Origin: Capronia americana
Lineage: Eukaryota; Ascomycota; Eurotiomycetes; Chaetothyriales; Herpotrichiellaceae
DNA: 64,000 nucleotides
Assembly (NCBI GenBank): GCA_016110215.1
Contig: JADWQD010000003.1
Span: forward strand, 62,001-126,000
Direction of reading: 5' to 3'
A program made the position numbers and the translations under genes. The notes under the pieces are model-generated. The model was not told the DNA's origin. It worked only from the letters and a program-made list of their open reading frames with translations, and did not search any database. Below, in pieces: positions 63,332 to 64,000 of the stretch (positions within the stretch are counted from its first letter, which is position 1; the number at the start of each line of letters is the position of its first letter).

Positions 63332-64000
63332 TCATGTGTTTACAGAACCCTGATGTATGCGATCGCCGTCCTGCTTCCATTTCCATACACTCCATTCACA
63401 GAGACATTCATCATCCCAATCGTGGACATTATCGTCTTGCTCTTGCCCATCCCCAATGGATTCAAGTCCACCTGCTTCAAGAAGGCCCCATAGCTCTCGG
63501 ATTTGATCAAGGTAAGCCACACGCAGGGGATATGTCAATATCGCACGGGAAGATGGACCAGGGGCCAGCCAACGCAGGATGGTTTTAGATAGCAGTTCAG
63601 GGTGTTCTTCGGAATATATCGTGTCCGCTGCTAGGATCACACGAGCTTGCTGCTTTTCGGCCTTGTAAAGGCTGCCGTCCTGAAGAGTCAGAGTGTCTGG
63701 CCTACTCCAATCTAGCGAGCCGCATCGAACAAGACCATTCACTGTTGCTGCGTTCAGATTGACATTACCAGCTAGCCCGGAAACGAAATCAGGCAAGTCG
63801 GTAAGGATTACTGGTACTTTCCACAGGACAGCTGCGGCCAGACCAACGAGTCCAGTGCCTGCTCCAAGTTCTAGTACAGCGATAGGAGTGGGAGAAGAAA
63901 AATCGACGGGAAGCTTGTGAAGCAGGCTTGCGAGCACGAAAGATGATGTCCAAGTCTGGAGACTCAAGCCTTGGGCTCGTAACGCTGGTTCTCCGATGGT
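63332..64000 (-). CDS. METTL21/EFM-type protein methyltransferase (Methyltransf_16), 5' end cut by window
   Basis: 223 codons remain in an open frame running off the right edge (reading TIGEPALRAQGLSLQTWTSS from 64000), so the N-terminus is missing. SAM motif I is VLELGAGTGLVGLAAA. It is preceded by LSLQTWTSSFVLASLLHKL, the typical Methyltransf_16 lead-in, and followed by VILTDLPDFV (acidic end of strand 2) and VILAADTIYSEEHPELL (motif like the D-x-x-Y-x-x-E of lysine methyltransferases). ILTYPLRVAYLDQI is the late strand-helix. Family members methylate lysines of translation factors or other proteins in the cytosol; the substrate here cannot be named. The last residues (IHQGSVNT) are unremarkable. 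Confidence 0.85.
   Translation of the reverse strand, partial: TIGEPALRAQGLSLQTWTSSFVLASLLHKLPVDFSSPTPIAVLELGAGTGLVGLAAAVLWKVPVILTDLPDFVSGLAGNVNLNAATVNGLVRCGSLDWSRPDTLTLQDGSLYKAEKQQARVILAADTIYSEEHPELLSKTILRWLAPGPSSRAILTYPLRVAYLDQIRELWGLLEAGGLESIGDGQEQDDNVHDWDDECLCEWSVWKWKQDGDRIHQGSVNT

Overview
The window is nuclear DNA of a filamentous ascomycete (Pezizomycotina). Evidence for this: about 24 protein genes, most with 0-3 short GT..AG introns (mostly 40-80 nt, often with a CTAAC/CTGAC-like branch site); typical ascomycete families (Erg28, Dml1, an HSPA12-like Hsp70, a Clr5-domain protein, Zn2Cys6 and cluster-less transcription factors, DUF6594, a Dal5-type permease); and genes on both strands with no operons. 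The class (Dothideomycetes or Eurotiomycetes/Chaetothyriales) cannot be fixed from the sequence alone. There is one assembly gap (94 N) at 27078-27171.

Layout. 1-2.3 kb: no recognisable gene. 2.4-8 kb: a proteasome-assembly chaperone (Pac4/Poc4 type), a carnosine N-methyltransferase-like protein and an HSPA12-like Hsp70. 9.7-20.5 kb: Dml1/Misato and, divergently, the ER Hsp70 Lhs1 (KDEL end); then a Gre2-like reductase and, divergently, a GH47 EDEM-type mannosidase with a PA-like tail. 21.5-25.1 kb: an APH-fold protein without catalytic aspartates, a stretch of degraded sequence, and a broken DUF6594 gene. 25.8-28.3 kb: two low-complexity hypothetical proteins around the gap and two minisatellites. 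30.5-35.5 kb: a Clr5-domain protein, a Ser-rich hypothetical and an F-box protein. 36.1-44.4 kb is housekeeping: Gal7, Erg28 and the elongase ketoreductase (divergent pair), an ankyrin protein, an AMMECR1 protein and Coq1. 46.5-50.4 kb: a Zn2Cys6 regulator followed on the same strand by a PhzF-family enzyme. 52-53.4 kb: a secreted protein with (Gly-Gly-Asn-Ala)n arrays. 55-64 kb: a DUF899 thioredoxin-like protein, a type II membrane glycosyltransferase, a cluster-less transcription factor, a Dal5-type MFS permease and a lysine-methyltransferase-like protein cut by the window end.

Functional links. Lhs1 and the EDEM-type mannosidase both serve ER protein quality control and lie 2.3 kb apart. 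Erg28 and the 3-ketoacyl-CoA reductase are both ER-membrane lipid proteins sharing a 269-bp promoter. The Zn2Cys6 regulator and PhzF enzyme form a plausible two-gene accessory unit. I saw no clearly new multi-gene system. The items most worth following are the pseudokinase, the GGNA-repeat secreted protein with an RGG tail, the degraded DUF6594 locus, and a 399-nt intron that has a complete small intron at its 5' end. Exon borders were read by hand from splice signals, frame continuity and remembered family patterns; none was tested against transcripts.
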